Assembly: GCA_009837445.1 (NCBI GenBank) | Contig: VXTM01000021.1 | Coordinates: forward strand, 355,338-390,260 | DNA from: Acidimicrobiaceae bacterium | Lineage (GTDB): Bacteria > Actinomycetota > Acidimicrobiia > Acidimicrobiales > Aldehydirespiratoraceae | Length of the DNA: 34,923 bases | Direction: 5' to 3' | Shown here: piece by piece, positions 8,385 to 16,255 of the stretch | Layout of the letters: every line of letters begins with the position of its first letter | How positions within the stretch are numbered: position 1 is the stretch's first letter | The notes under the pieces: generated by a model | Seen by the model: only the letters and a program-made list of their open reading frames with translations | Databases searched by the model: none | Told to the model about the DNA's origin: nothing | Position numbers and translations under genes: made by a program

Positions 8385-9280
8385 GATCCGAACCTCCTCT
8401 CGGCGCTGCGGAAGGCGATGAAGCCGGCCACGGGCAGCACCGCGCACCAGGCCAGCATCCCGATCACCACCGACTGGTCGACGCCGGTGCCCAGCAGGCA
8501 CCAGCGGGCGCAGGTGATGAGGTCGTACACGGGGTTGAGGGCGAAGGCCCGGCGCCATGCTTCGCTGGTGACGAAGGCCTCGACGCTGAAGATCACTCCC
8601 GAGCCGTAGAACAGCAGCCTGAGCAGGTGGGGCAGCAGCCGCTCGAGATCGCGCACCGACGCCCCGATGCGGGCAACCACCAGTGCGACGCCCAGGTTGA
8701 ACAGGTACACCGCGGCCAGCACCCCTAGGACCAGCAGCCACCGCAGCGACGGGCGCTCGCCGGTGGCCAGAATGGCCAGCAACGCCACTGCCAGCGCGGG
8801 CAGGAAGGCCAGGGTCTGGCCGTTCACGGTGGCCATAGGAAGCAGGATGCGAGGAAACTGGATCGAGCGGATCAGGCCCATGTTGCGCACCATGCACACC
8901 GCCGCGTCCTGGACCACCCGCTGAGTCAGGTGGAACAGCACGATCCCCACGATCAGGAAGCCCAGGAAGTTGTCCACACCCCGGCGGGTGTCGAGCAGGA
9001 CTCCGAAGATGAAGAAGTAGACGCCCACCAGCAGCGCCGGGTTCACCAGGTGCCACAGCTGGCCCAGCGCGGTGTCCATGTTCTGGGCCCGCAGGTCCTG
9101 AGCCGGAACCACCACCGCGAACTCGCGGCGCCGCCACACCTCCCGCAGGTAAGCACCGGTCGTTGGAGGGGCTGTCAGGTCGACAAGACCTTGGGGACCT
9201 GATTTCCCGCTCTTGTTCGCTCCGCTCACGGGCCGCTCGGGCCCTGGTTGGCTAGAGGTCGCGCCGTCCACGGCAGTCAT
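8381..9280 (-). CDS. Second ABC-2 type polysaccharide export permease
   Basis: This 299-residue protein has a soluble Ser/Pro/Gly-rich N terminus of about 45 residues, then six hydrophobic segments. The QNMDTALGQLWHLVNPALL stretch, the MVRNMGLIRSIQFPRILLP loop and the FALNPVYDLITCARW segment fit polysaccharide and teichoic acid export permeases. It pairs with the ATPase encoded just downstream. The ATG at 9280 has no Shine-Dalgarno; a GACAAT hexamer lies 6 nt upstream, which fits leaderless transcription. It diverges from the giant glycosyltransferase gene with only 15 bp between the two start codons. Confidence 0.88.
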   Translation of the reverse strand: MTAVDGATSSQPGPERPVSGANKSGKSGPQGLVDLTAPPTTGAYLREVWRRREFAVVVPAQDLRAQNMDTALGQLWHLVNPALLVGVYFFIFGVLLDTRRGVDNFLGFLIVGIVLFHLTQRVVQDAAVCMVRNMGLIRSIQFPRILLPMATVNGQTLAFLPALAVALLAILATGERPSLRWLLVLGVLAAVYLFNLGVALVVARIGASVRDLERLLPHLLRLLFYGSGVIFSVEAFVTSEAWRRAFALNPVYDLITCARWCLLGTGVDQSVVIGMLAWCAVLPVAGFIAFRSAERRFGS

Positions 9281-9282
9281 CC

Positions 9283-9288
9283 TACGAT
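9283..9288 (+). promoter_or_regulatory. -10 box TACGAT, leaderless start of the first giant glycosyltransferase
   Basis: TACGAT (TANNNT) is followed by 7 nt and then the GTG at 9296, the spacing expected when transcription starts at the start codon. It overlaps the opposite-strand candidate -10 box at 9287-9292. Confidence 0.5.
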
Positions 9289-9292
9289 TGTC
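9287..9292 (-). promoter_or_regulatory. Candidate -10 box GACAAT, leaderless start of the second exporter permease
   Basis: Read on the minus strand, GACAAT lies 6 nt before the ATG at 9280. It keeps the A at position 2 and T at position 6 of the -10 consensus but lacks the first T. It overlaps by 2 bp the plus-strand TACGAT box. Confidence 0.35.
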
Positions 9293-9295
9293 GGC

Positions 9296-12274
9296 GTGTT
9301 GCGCCCGCGCCAGGCAGACCCATCGGCAGGCCCGGAAGCGGGCGCGGCCCTCCGGGCCGAGCCCCCGCCCGCCTGTGTGCGGGGAAACGACTGGCGCTCG
9401 CTGCCGGTGCCGCCCGTCGAGGAGTTCGAGCCGTCGCGGTCCGTCAGCGTCATAGTTCCCTACTACGAAGCCCCCGAGGCACTGGCCCTGACCCTGGCCG
9501 GCCTGCAGCTCCAGACATACCCGCAGGAGTTATTCGACGTGATCGTGGTGGACGACGGGTCGTCGACCCCGTTGCACCTGGAGGCAGCCACGCCGCTGCG
9601 CGTGAAGGTCATCCATCAACCCGACGAGGGCTTCGGCGCGGCCCGGGCCCGCAACAACGGGGCCCGGGCCGCCGCGGGCGAGATCCTGGTCTTCCTGGAC
9701 TGCGACATGGTCCCCGAGGCCGGGTGGCTGAGGGCCCACGCTCGTTGGCACCACGCGGCCAGCGATGTCCTGACTCTCGGCTTCCGCAAGCACGTGAGCG
9801 TGGACGGGATCAGCGCTGACGCGGTGCGAGCCAGGACCGGATCGCTGGGAGAGCTGTTCGAGGGACGGCAGACTGAGGAGCCTCAGTGGCTGGAGAGCCG
9901 GATGGCCCGAACCGACCTGCTCACCACCGGGGACGAGGACATCTTCAGGGCCGTCACCAGCGGCAATCTCGGAGTGTCGGCCCAGTTCTTCGCGGCCGCG
10001 GGCGGCTTCGACGAGACCTTCAATCAGTGGGGAGCCGAGGACCAGGAGTTCGGGTACCGCGCTTTCGCCCTCGGTGCCGTCCTCGTGCCCGACCGGGACG
10101 CATTGTGCTGGCATCAGGGGCCCGGCGCCCGGATAAGCGACGCCGAGAGGCTCAGCCTCGCCCAGATGCAGGGCAAGCTGATGAACCTCATCCCCCACGG
10201 GCGGCCCCGGGAGGCCACCGGCGGGCGATCCTTCACCGTGCCCCGGTTCGCGGTGAGCGTCACCTCGTCGGGGGCTGACCAGCAGGAAACCCTCGAGACG
10301 GTGCATCAGGTGCTGGCCAGCAAGACCGGCGACCTGATGGTATGGGTGGAGGAGCACCCCGGCGGAGGGCTGGAGTGGCTCCACAACCATCTCGACCCGG
10401 ACCACAGGGTTCGCTTCGGTCCGGTGGGCGGCGCCGCGGCCGCATTCGGGGCGGCCCGCTTCCACATCACGATCCCAGCGGGCGCGCCCGTCGGCTCGTT
10501 CATGGTCGGACGCCTGCGAACCCAGCTCGGTTCGACCGCGGCGGGGCGGGCCCGGCTCAAGTCCGGCCACCGGGTGACCATCACCCGCTCGTGGGCGCTG
10601 CAGCGCGCCCTGCGATGCGGCGTGCGGGTCGAGGATCTGGGCGACGTGATCGACATCGACGGCTGGACCCTCGAAGCGGCCCCTCAGCCCTCGGCTCCGA
10701 GCGCCGCCGCTTCGGCCGGCAGCCCGAGAGGGTCACGGGTTGCGGCGCTTGGAGCCAGGTCGGTGCGCTACGCGCGGGCGCTGCTCGGCCGGGCGGCCCG
10801 GGTTCGCAACCCCCGGGACGTCTGGCGGCTGCTGACCTGGCTGGTGCAGGCGGTCCGGCGGCGGACCAGAGTCCGCCGCGCCATGCAGCCGCCTGCCGGC
10901 ATCGATCTCTCCACGCTGGCCCGGTACCCGCTGGGGGCCGAGATCGCGGCAGCCGGCGACCGGGCCTCGGCGGTGCTGGCGGCGTCGGCCCGTGTCGGCG
11001 CTCCGGCGGGTGACCGGCATCTGGACCTCGTCCTCGTGGACACCGACACGGCGCGCCGTGCCCTTGAGCCGGACGCAACCGGACCGTCGAGTCCGGCCGT
11101 CGCCGTGCTCGACGAGCTGCACCCGCGCCTGTCGGTGCCCGCCTTCGACACGAGCGCCGTCAATCCCGTCGACTGGACACCCGACCACGACCAGGCGTCA
11201 GCTCCGCTGGCATCGCGGTGGCAGCCTCCGTCGACCGGGCCCGCGTCGCTTTACCTGAACCGGGACGTGATCGACTCACTGAGGCGACTCCACCACGTCG
11301 AGGACTCCGGCACCGGTCTAGGTGACACCGCCCAGCGGGCCGGTGTGCTGGCTGCACTGGCCGCGGCCGGCGTGCTGGTGCACGTCACCGACTCAGATGC
11401 CGCCCTCGAAGCCTGCCTCGGGGCGGAGCTTCACACCCTCATGACGTCGGACTCCGTGACCGGCGTCCAAACCCACGCACGCGAGCAGCTCAGCATCGCC
11501 ATGCGCAGGCTGGCCCTTCGGGACCACTCGCTGCGAGCCCGGGCCCGCCAACTCCTCGAGACGCGGGGCCTCGAGGCGCCCCATCCGCTGGTATCGGTGC
11601 TGCTGCCGACACGGCGTCCCGAGCTTCTCGAGGCCGCACTCGACGCGGTGCGGGTGCAGAACTACCCGCAGCTCGAGCTTGTGCTGGCCCTCCACGGCGA
11701 CGGATTCGAGTCCGACGCCCGGCTGGCTGCGATGACGGCGCCGCTGGGTTGCGACGTACGGGTGGTGAGGGTGACCGAGGATAAGACCCTGGGTGAGGTG
11801 CTCAACGCCGCGGTGGCCGCCTCGTCGGGAACCCTGCTGACCAAGTTCGACGACGACGACTACTACGGCGCCGACCACATCTGGGACCTGCTGCTGGCCC
11901 GCCAGTACTCGGGCGCCACCCTGGTGGCCAAGGCCGCCGAGTACGTCTACCTGTCGCGTCTCGACCGGACGGTGCGGGTCTCCAAGATGAGGGAGCGCTT
12001 CGTCCCCCACCCGGTGGTCTCCGGCGGCGTACTCATGATCTCCCGCCAAGACCTCGACGCGGCCGGCGGTTGGCGCCGGGTACCCCGCAGCGTCGACATC
12101 TCACTGGCTCGGGACGTGGTGCAGGTGGGTGGCGACATCTACTGGACTCACGGAACGGGCTACCTGCGGGTGCGCCACGGCGACGAGCACACCTGGACCA
12201 TCGACGACGACTTCTTCCTGGGCCGCTCTGACGACATGCGACCGGGCCGTGACTTCGAGTTCGCCGGGTTCTAG
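9296..12274 (+). CDS. Giant two-domain GT2 glycosyltransferase (paralogue 1)
   Basis: This 992-residue protein has two GT-A domains. The first (about 45-330) has VSVIVPYYEAPEAL, VDDGSS (Asp86-Asp87), the metal site LDCDM (Asp135/Asp137) and WGAEDQEFGYRA (about 245-256), as in chondroitin/galactosyl-type transferases with a Glyco_transf_7C segment. A middle region (about 540-745) with PLGAEIAAAG, SVPAFDTSAVNP and ALRDHSLRARARQLL is shared with the genes at 12294 and 17897 but is not a domain I recognise. The second GT-A domain (about 765-992) has VSVLLPTRRPELLEAAL and the metal site KFDDDD (Asp852-855). Two active sites suggest that it adds two sugars or a repeating disaccharide. GTG 9296 is chosen because of the TACGAT box; a TTG at 9248 would overlap the divergent permease gene. 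No membrane segments were seen. Confidence 0.85.
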   Translation: MLRPRQADPSAGPEAGAALRAEPPPACVRGNDWRSLPVPPVEEFEPSRSVSVIVPYYEAPEALALTLAGLQLQTYPQELFDVIVVDDGSSTPLHLEAATPLRVKVIHQPDEGFGAARARNNGARAAAGEILVFLDCDMVPEAGWLRAHARWHHAASDVLTLGFRKHVSVDGISADAVRARTGSLGELFEGRQTEEPQWLESRMARTDLLTTGDEDIFRAVTSGNLGVSAQFFAAAGGFDETFNQWGAEDQEFGYRAFALGAVLVPDRDALCWHQGPGARISDAERLSLAQMQGKLMNLIPHGRPREATGGRSFTVPRFAVSVTSSGADQQETLETVHQVLASKTGDLMVWVEEHPGGGLEWLHNHLDPDHRVRFGPVGGAAAAFGAARFHITIPAGAPVGSFMVGRLRTQLGSTAAGRARLKSGHRVTITRSWALQRALRCGVRVEDLGDVIDIDGWTLEAAPQPSAPSAAASAGSPRGSRVAALGARSVRYARALLGRAARVRNPRDVWRLLTWLVQAVRRRTRVRRAMQPPAGIDLSTLARYPLGAEIAAAGDRASAVLAASARVGAPAGDRHLDLVLVDTDTARRALEPDATGPSSPAVAVLDELHPRLSVPAFDTSAVNPVDWTPDHDQASAPLASRWQPPSTGPASLYLNRDVIDSLRRLHHVEDSGTGLGDTAQRAGVLAALAAAGVLVHVTDSDAALEACLGAELHTLMTSDSVTGVQTHAREQLSIAMRRLALRDHSLRARARQLLETRGLEAPHPLVSVLLPTRRPELLEAALDAVRVQNYPQLELVLALHGDGFESDARLAAMTAPLGCDVRVVRVTEDKTLGEVLNAAVAASSGTLLTKFDDDDYYGADHIWDLLLARQYSGATLVAKAAEYVYLSRLDRTVRVSKMRERFVPHPVVSGGVLMISRQDLDAAGGWRRVPRSVDISLARDVVQVGGDIYWTHGTGYLRVRHGDEHTWTIDDDFFLGRSDDMRPGRDFEFAGF

Positions 12275-12293
12275 ACCCATCGGGGCGCGGAGG

Positions 12294-13661
12294 GTGGCGC
12301 GGAACCCCGGCCAGGCCCGCCCGCTGGCCCGGTGGCTGGCCAGGGCCCTGTGGCTGCGGACCAAGCGTCTGGCCGGTCTCGCCCGGGACCGGGCCGCGGG
12401 CCGCCACCGCAAGGCCCCGTACCCACTCGGCGCGCAGATCGCCACCGGCGGTCCCCGGGCCGCGGCCGTGTTCGCAGCCTCGGGGCGGGTGGCCCCCGCA
12501 TCCCCGCAAGAGCACGCCGACGTTGTGGTCGCCGACGGTCCCGTCGCCGGCAGGACCCTCCCAGCCGGTGCCACCGTCGTGGAGCTGGCGTCGGCCGGCG
12601 GGCAGCTCTCGGTGCCGGCACTCGATCCCCTGTCGGTCAACCCGATCGGTTGGAAGCCCCAGAGCGCCGAGCCCGTGCTCGCGTCGGACGTGACCGGAGA
12701 GTCCGATCCCGCCCTGCGAGCGGCGGCGCTGGCGGCGAGGGCCGCGACCGGCGCGGTGGTGCGCATCCGAAGCGACGAGGATGAGATGAGACCCCTGCTG
12801 GGTCCCGAACTGCACGACCTCATGGCCGACGGCGAGCGCATCGCCGGCGCCGACGCCCACGGCCGCGAGGCGATCAGCATCGATATGCGCCGCTGTGCGC
12901 TGCGCGACCACTCCTTGCGGGCCCGAGCCCGGCAGGTCATGGCCGCAGCCGGCCGGCAAGCGTCCCCGCCCGCGGTGTCGGTCCTGCTGGCCACCAACCG
13001 GCCCGAGCGACTGGAGGCGGCGGTGGCCTCGGTAGCGGCCCAGACGTATCCCAACACCGAACTGGTGCTGGCGCCCCATGGAGACGGCTTCTCCGACGAT
13101 GCCCTTGTCCGGGCCGTCGAGGAGGCCGGCCTGCCGGTGCGGCTCGCCCCGGTGGCCGCTGCCGAGCCGTTGGGGGCGGTGCTGAACGCCGCGGTGGCCG
13201 CCTCCACCGGGGACCTTCTCGCCAAGTTCGACGACGACGACCATTACAGCCCGCACCATCTCTGGGACCTGGTTCTGGCTCACGAGTATTCCCAGGCGGA
13301 GTTGGTGGCCAAGGGCGCTGAATACGTCTATGTGGCTAGCCAGGACCGCACGATACGGATGTTCGGCCGTCGCGGCGAGCGCTACCTCGGCTACCCCGGA
13401 GTGAGCGGGGGGGCGCTGATCATCTCCCGCCATGACCTGGCCCGGGCCGGCGGGTGGCGCCGGGTGCCCCGGCACGTGGACACCGAACTGGCCCGCGATG
13501 TCACCTACATCGGCGGGAGGATCTACCGCACCCACGGTCGCGGCTACCTGCGGGTGCGGCACGGTAACGACCACACCTGGGACATGGACGAGTCGCACTT
13601 CACCGGCCGGGCCGCGGACACCCGCGAGGGTCTGGACCTGGCCTTCGCCGGCATCGTCTAG
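12294..13661 (+). CDS. Half-size GT2 glycosyltransferase (paralogue 2, lacks N-terminal GT domain)
   Basis: This 455-residue protein matches only the second half of its upstream neighbour: a basic helix (ARWLARALWLRTKRLAG), then the shared middle region (PLGAQIATGG, VPALDPLSVNPIGW, CALRDHSLRARARQ), then a GT-A domain with VSVLLATNRPERLEAAV and the metal site KFDDDD (Asp313-316), ending in the same DLAFAGI tail. The N-terminal GT domain is absent. The frame is intact and the metal-binding Asp run is kept, so it is probably active and not a remnant. It begins 19 bp after the previous gene, with GTG 12294 as the only sensible start. Tandem partial duplication of the neighbouring gene is the simplest origin. 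Confidence 0.82.
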   Translation: MARNPGQARPLARWLARALWLRTKRLAGLARDRAAGRHRKAPYPLGAQIATGGPRAAAVFAASGRVAPASPQEHADVVVADGPVAGRTLPAGATVVELASAGGQLSVPALDPLSVNPIGWKPQSAEPVLASDVTGESDPALRAAALAARAATGAVVRIRSDEDEMRPLLGPELHDLMADGERIAGADAHGREAISIDMRRCALRDHSLRARARQVMAAAGRQASPPAVSVLLATNRPERLEAAVASVAAQTYPNTELVLAPHGDGFSDDALVRAVEEAGLPVRLAPVAAAEPLGAVLNAAVAASTGDLLAKFDDDDHYSPHHLWDLVLAHEYSQAELVAKGAEYVYVASQDRTIRMFGRRGERYLGYPGVSGGALIISRHDLARAGGWRRVPRHVDTELARDVTYIGGRIYRTHGRGYLRVRHGNDHTWDMDESHFTGRAADTREGLDLAFAGIV

Positions 13662-13672
13662 CCGTCCTCACG

Positions 13673-14980
13673 ATGAAGCGCCCGCGGATGGTGTGGCCGC
13701 TGCCCGAACCGGTCACACGTCTGGTGCGCGTGGCATCGATTGCGGCTGTGGTCATCGTCTTGACCAACGGGCCTGTCTTCCTGTTCTCCAAGAGCGTCGT
13801 GGACCGTTCCGGAGACTGGGAGGATCCGGCGGTGTGGCCCTTCTTCGTGGCCGCGGCGGTGGCGTCCGCGATGCTGGCCGTCACGGGCCGCTCCCCCGCC
13901 GAACCCCTGACCGGGTCGCAGAAGGTGGCCGCCGCAGCCGTCGCCGTCTACTCGCTGGTGGCGGTGGCCTCAGCCCTATGGAGCGTCCATCCCTTCGCCA
14001 CGGCGTGGCGGGCCGCGGTGTATGTGGGCCTGGGGTTGCTGGCCTGGGTGGTGGCCCGGCTCGAGCTCGACGACCTGGCCGCGGTGCTGTTCAGCGTTGC
14101 CGGAGCAGCGGTGGTCGGCAGCGCGGTGCTGGTTGTGCTGCGGCCCGATCTGGGGCTGGACCCGAACGGCAACTGGGAGGGCCTGTACACCAACCGCAAC
14201 TCGCTGGCGCCGGTGGCCGCGATCGGCGTGCTGGTCGGGATCCGCTACCTGGCGGCCGGTGAACGATGGAGCCGCGTGGCGGGAGCCGCCCTCGGCGCGC
14301 TGTCGGTGGGCGCCATGGCCGGCGCCGGCAGCCGCACGGCATGGATCGCGCTGCTGATCGCGGTGGCGGTCGCGACCGGCGCAGTGGGCTTTCACTGGAT
14401 CCGGAGTCGCTGGGGCCCGGCCGCGGCCGGAGCCTCCCTGGCCGCAGCGGCGGCTCTGGGGGCCAGCGGCGCCCTAGCGGCGCTGGCCGCGCTGTGGGAC
14501 GACCCGACCTTCAGCCAGCGCCGCACGATGTGGAGCTTGGTCTGGGGCCGCGTGTCCGAACGACCGCTCGGCGGCTACGGGTTCTACGCGTTCTGGGAGG
14601 AGATCGAACTGCTCGACCATGCCCTCCTGCGCAGGGGCAGCGCCCACAACAGCCTGATGGAGGTGGCCCTGGGCCTCGGTCTGATCGGCACTGTGCCGTT
14701 CCTGGTGATCGTGGTGCTGGCGGCCCGCAACGCGGGCCTGCACCTGTGGCGCGGCGGTGGCGCCGACTCCTGGATGTGGGCCGCGGTCGTAGGCTTCGTG
14801 CTAGTGGAGAACGTCACCGAGAGCTTCGTACTGTGGTTCTCCTACGCCTGGGTGCTGCTCATGGCCGCCGCTCTGAGACGGCTCCCGCCCGGCGGGCGCA
14901 GCCAGGCGGTTGTGGACACCGTCGAGACCGACGGTTGCGCCCATGCGCCCTCGGGTCAAGGGTCGAGGTCCGGGGCTTGA
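13673..14980 (+). CDS. O-antigen ligase/polymerase family membrane protein (WaaL/Wzy-like)
   Basis: This 435-residue protein has about eleven hydrophobic segments. The long periplasmic loop near residues 280-335 contains RRTMWSLVWGRVSERPLGGYGFYAFW and ends in RGSAHNSLMEVALGLGLIG, the His-containing motif of the Wzy_C/WaaL family. Members polymerise lipid-linked repeat units or ligate finished glycans to a lipid or protein acceptor. In a Gram-positive-type envelope it could polymerise units flipped by the Wzx-like protein at 20869, or transfer glycan to the wall or to S-layer proteins. It starts 11 bp after the upstream glycosyltransferase gene, and its TGA overlaps the TTG of the next gene. 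Confidence 0.85.
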   Translation: MKRPRMVWPLPEPVTRLVRVASIAAVVIVLTNGPVFLFSKSVVDRSGDWEDPAVWPFFVAAAVASAMLAVTGRSPAEPLTGSQKVAAAAVAVYSLVAVASALWSVHPFATAWRAAVYVGLGLLAWVVARLELDDLAAVLFSVAGAAVVGSAVLVVLRPDLGLDPNGNWEGLYTNRNSLAPVAAIGVLVGIRYLAAGERWSRVAGAALGALSVGAMAGAGSRTAWIALLIAVAVATGAVGFHWIRSRWGPAAAGASLAAAAALGASGALAALAALWDDPTFSQRRTMWSLVWGRVSERPLGGYGFYAFWEEIELLDHALLRRGSAHNSLMEVALGLGLIGTVPFLVIVVLAARNAGLHLWRGGGADSWMWAAVVGFVLVENVTESFVLWFSYAWVLLMAAALRRLPPGGRSQAVVDTVETDGCAHAPSGQGSRSGA

Positions 14981-16242
14981 GATTCGAGTTCGTCTCCAGC
15001 GAGAACCGGACCGTCCTCCGAGCCGTCTTCGAGGAGGGCGACCGGACCGAGGGACAGAGAGCCGAGGGTGCCGGCACGACGATCGTCTACTCAGGCGAGG
15101 ACATCGAGTTCGACTACGGCGTGACCGCCGTCCATCCCGACCTGCTGGGCCTGCTCTGCCTGATCATCTTCTACCCGTTCGTCGGTGAGCGGGTCGTGTT
15201 CCCGGTGCCGGTGTCGCCCCGGTTGGAGGAGGCCTTCCGCAACCCCAACTTCAAGAGGCAGTTCTCCTTCGACAACGTCGACGCCAGCATCGAGGCGTAC
15301 TCGGGATCGCGTATGGCCCTGGCGTTCGGCGGGGGGATCGACTCCAGCGCCGTCCGCACGATGTTCCCCGAGGCGTACACCGTCCACGAGGCGCACTGGC
15401 GGGACGGCCGGCTGGTGCCAGCGGGCACGCACGGGGTCGTACACCGCATGGGCCTCGACCGCGGGCGGGTTGTGGCGACCAACCAGCGCTACGTGTCCAA
15501 ACCAGGAGGGTGGCACGGGTGGACCTGCTCGCTCGCCACCACGCTCCTGCTGGCGACGGACCACAACTTCGGCATCATCCTGATGGGCACGCCGCTGGGG
15601 GGCACGCTCCTCAGGGCGGGAACCGGTTACTTCGACCGGTTCAGGGCGAGGGGCTGGCACGGAGTCACCGGGAACTTCTGGCAGTCCGCATTCAACGCGG
15701 TCGGGATTCCGGTGTTCTCTCCCGTCTGCGGGGCCAGCGCCTTCCTCACCATGGGGCTCTCACTGGACCTGATCCGGGCCGGAGAGGTGTTCTACTGCAC
15801 CGAGCAGGACGGGCAGGCCTGCCGCCAATGCCCGAAGTGTTGCCGCCGGGACATCGTCCGAGCGGTCGTCGAGCCCGGGCACCGCCCGCATTGGGCCCCG
15901 TACGACAATCGGGCCGTACACGACTACCTGAGCCAGGATCCCCAGAGCCAGGGCCACCTCTTCTCGTACGCGCGACCCAGAGTCGACGGAATGCCCAGGT
16001 TCATACGGTCAAGGCTCAAGGGCCTGCAGAAGATCCGTTCGGACTGGCCGATGAGATTCCACGCAGGCACGTTCGACTTCTGCGACGACCGCTGGCGGCC
16101 CACAATCCGAGAGCGCGTGCTGGAGCATCTCGACCCGATGGGGCCCACTGACATTGCCGAACTCGAGACGTGGAACGGGGCGCGGCAGGCCCGGGGCCTC
16201 GGCGCGGGCGGATTCGCCCGGATGCTGCGCAGGGACTCATGA
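14977..16242 (+). CDS. PP-loop ATP-dependent enzyme with QueC-like cysteine cluster, function unknown
   Basis: This 421-residue protein has an N-terminal part (1-105) that I do not recognise. Then comes a PP-loop signature ALAFGGGIDSSAV (about 114-126; compare SGGxDS of QueC, ThiI and asparagine synthetase). A cysteine cluster follows, Cys274-x7-Cys282-x2-Cys285-x2-Cys288 then Cys289-Arg290, with the spacing and following basic residues of the QueC zinc site. PP-loop enzymes adenylate a carboxyl or carbonyl group and replace it with a nitrogen or sulfur group. A sugar-modifying amidation or similar step is a reasonable guess here, but the substrate is unknown. TTG 14977 is chosen because it overlaps the previous stop (TTGA) after a GAGG stretch and no better start exists. 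Confidence 0.72.
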   Translation: MRFEFVSSENRTVLRAVFEEGDRTEGQRAEGAGTTIVYSGEDIEFDYGVTAVHPDLLGLLCLIIFYPFVGERVVFPVPVSPRLEEAFRNPNFKRQFSFDNVDASIEAYSGSRMALAFGGGIDSSAVRTMFPEAYTVHEAHWRDGRLVPAGTHGVVHRMGLDRGRVVATNQRYVSKPGGWHGWTCSLATTLLLATDHNFGIILMGTPLGGTLLRAGTGYFDRFRARGWHGVTGNFWQSAFNAVGIPVFSPVCGASAFLTMGLSLDLIRAGEVFYCTEQDGQACRQCPKCCRRDIVRAVVEPGHRPHWAPYDNRAVHDYLSQDPQSQGHLFSYARPRVDGMPRFIRSRLKGLQKIRSDWPMRFHAGTFDFCDDRWRPTIRERVLEHLDPMGPTDIAELETWNGARQARGLGAGGFARMLRRDS

Positions 16243-16255
16243 GGGGATCCGGCTG

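Noticed and set aside
12033..13598. Long open frame on the minus strand, antisense to the glycosyltransferase genes
   Set aside because: It is the mirror of high-GC codon usage in the plus-strand genes, with low-complexity Arg/Gly/Pro/His-rich translation and no recognisable domain. Similar mirror frames at 851-2233, 9530-10570, 17954-19213 and 21049-21765 were rejected for the same reason.
12294..13661. Half-size glycosyltransferase as a pseudogene or as the 3' part of a frameshifted neighbour
   Set aside because: The upstream gene ends with the normal family C terminus, and the half-size gene has an intact frame, its own GTG and all metal-binding Asp residues, so neither decay nor frameshift is supported.
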